Shown here: positions 63,062 to 64,000 of the stretch, one piece after another
Numbering within the stretch: position 1 is the stretch's first letter
How the letters are laid out: each line of letters opens with the position of its first letter
From: Stenotrophomonas nematodicola
Lineage (GTDB): Bacteria > Pseudomonadota > Gammaproteobacteria > Xanthomonadales > Xanthomonadaceae
Assembly: GCF_009467805.1 (NCBI RefSeq)
Contig: NZ_WIAY01000008.1
Location: forward strand, 1 to 64,000
DNA length: 64,000 nucleotides
Reading direction: 5' to 3'
Position numbers and translations under genes: made by a program
Notes under the pieces: generated by a model
What the model saw: only the letters and a program-made list of their open reading frames with translations
The model's database searches: none
What the model was told of the DNA's origin: nothing

Positions 63062-63660
63062 TAAGGGGCCTGGTCAGTTAAATCGCTGGCGATGCTATAC
63101 CGGCGCGGTCCATCGTGGAACGGTCTTGTCGCAGCCCGTGAGCCGCATCTGTGCTTGGCGCGCGGCCGACGCGGCAGCCCCTGCACCAGGTGGTGCACGG
63201 CAAACTGCTTGAAAACAGCTTCCGTGCTTGTGTCGACCGGTGCGGCAACCGTCGTTCCGTCGTCTGTCGAACGGGGTGGAGGCGGCGTGCATTTCCGCGT
63301 CGCGCATGATCGGTTCGTTGCCCCTTGCCTCCACAACTGCGCCGATTGCGAACACGAAACCGACCACGATGGGCGTGTCGGCAACCGGCGGCGGAGCCTC
63401 GGGAGGGTGGGGTGGAAGCATGCCGATCGCGATCGACCGGCCGCCGATGCGAGGGCGACGACACGGCCTCCGCGCGGGCCATCGCCACGGGGGGAGACGG
63501 GCTGTTGAAGGCAGCCTCCCCCGCTCCAGAACAGATCAACCGGCGTCGGGTGCGCGTTTTTTCATGGCGCGTTTAGCCGCGAGCGGACACACTCATTCAG
63601 CTTGCACTACCGTATAGCCGCTTTCCCGCCCTGCACCCTCGTTACGGAACCGCCGGACCA
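63062..63660. other. Region of about 600 bases without a supported gene
   Basis: It lies between the H1-like gene and the DegP/DegQ-type gene. Several short frames exist on both strands; the best on the minus strand (63095-63421, with PIVVGFVFAIGAVVEARGNEP) has no clear start context, no recognisable family and an Arg/Cys-rich tail, so I do not call it. No tRNA, palindrome array or terminator is obvious. The H1-like gene has a good GGAGG before its start at the left edge. Confidence 0.5.
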
Positions 63661-64000
63661 TGCGACCGATCCCGACCCTGCTGACCCTTGCCCTCGCCGC
63701 CGCATTCGGTGGATTCGTCGCCACCGCCATCACCGCGCAGCTGGACAACCGCGCTGCCGCATCGCCTGCATCGCTGGCCATTCCGGCCACCGCCGCCCTG
63801 CCCGCAGCGGTAGCCGGCCAGCCGGTGCCCTCGCTGGCGCCGATGCTGGAGCGGGCGATGCCGGCGGTGGTGAGCGTCAACACCAAGCAGGTGGTCCGGG
63901 TGCGCAACCCGTACTTCAACGATCCGTTCTTCCGCCGCCTGTTCCCGGAAGTGCCGCAGGAACGCATCAACGAATCGCTCGGTTCGGGCGTGATCATCGA
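63661..64000 (+). CDS. DegP/DegQ-type serine endoprotease, 5' part (cut by window end)
   Basis: The first 113 residues of a periplasmic trypsin-like protease are visible: a signal peptide or anchor (LLTLALAAAFGGFVATAITA), then PMLERAMPAVVSVNTKQVV, NPYFNDPFFRRLFPEVP and SLGSGVIID, the usual N-terminal region of the DegP/DegQ/MucD family just before the catalytic domain. The His/Asp/Ser triad and PDZ domains would lie beyond the window. It handles misfolded envelope proteins. Confidence 0.9.

Noticed and set aside
63095..63421. 108-residue minus-strand frame in the gap before the DegP/DegQ-type gene
   Set aside because: No ribosome-binding site, no recognisable domain and an Arg/Cys-rich tail; too weak to call as a gene.

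Overview
This window is chromosomal DNA of a high-GC gammaproteobacterium of the Xanthomonadaceae, most likely Stenotrophomonas. The reasons are GTAG-headed palindromic repeats of the SMAG type at four places, an Ax21-family protein, and the tyrS / yebA-type peptidase / anmK and algC-dut-coaBC-radC-argS gene orders. Most genes are housekeeping genes with uniform codon use. Two loci are accessory-like: an alginate-utilisation locus and a VgrG/RHS toxin island whose 3' end is visibly AT-richer than the rest.

Layout. 1-458: the leader and two strong tandem promoters of an rRNA operon that reads leftward out of the window (the 16S gene is not included). 459-9088: tyrS, a divergent M23 peptidase, anmK, a tandem SMAG array with a small ribbon-helix-helix-like gene, an AmpG-family permease with xthA, pyrE, and a secreted coiled-coil protein ending in a strong terminator. 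9308-17239: a complete kdpFABCDE potassium-uptake operon. 17298-22423: membrane-anchored phosphomannomutase, dut and coaBC on the minus strand, then radC. 22571-32725: argS with an FtsN-like SPOR protein, then an AraC regulator, a VOC protein, an SDR, a small secreted protein, a YehS protein, a LysR/MFS divergent pair, a TorF-type porin, a DUF6165 protein and a GntR/FCD regulator.

31979-44855 is the alginate locus. A GntR-FCD repressor and a TonB-dependent receptor lie on the minus strand, divergent from an operon coding for a PL6 alginate lyase, a PL17 oligoalginate lyase, an MFS hexuronate-type transporter, an SDR (probable DEH reductase), an SGNH esterase and KDG kinase. Together they would import alginate oligomers, cut them in the periplasm to 4-deoxy-5-hexoseulose uronate, carry that inside, reduce it to 2-keto-3-deoxygluconate and phosphorylate it for the Entner-Doudoroff pathway (the aldolase is elsewhere). 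An inverted repeat covers the -35 of the receptor promoter.

44871-48457: a TetR regulator divergent from a three-gene operon (TIM-barrel sugar isomerase/epimerase, Asp-nucleophile alpha/beta hydrolase, HSL-type esterase) of unknown substrate, with a palindrome at the promoter. An Ax21-family outer-membrane protein follows.

49347-60707 is a type VI secretion cargo island, all on the minus strand: VgrG, a 540-residue adaptor-like protein, a 42-residue single-TM peptide, an RHS protein with a PAAR-like N-terminus and an AHH-type nuclease tip, then a probable DUF4303 immunity gene, two SUKH (SMI1/KNR4) genes and decayed fragments. 60949-64000: a DUF1428 protein, a membrane protein, a lysine/alanine-rich histone H1-like protein, about 600 bases without a supported gene, and the start of a DegP/DegQ-type protease cut by the window end.
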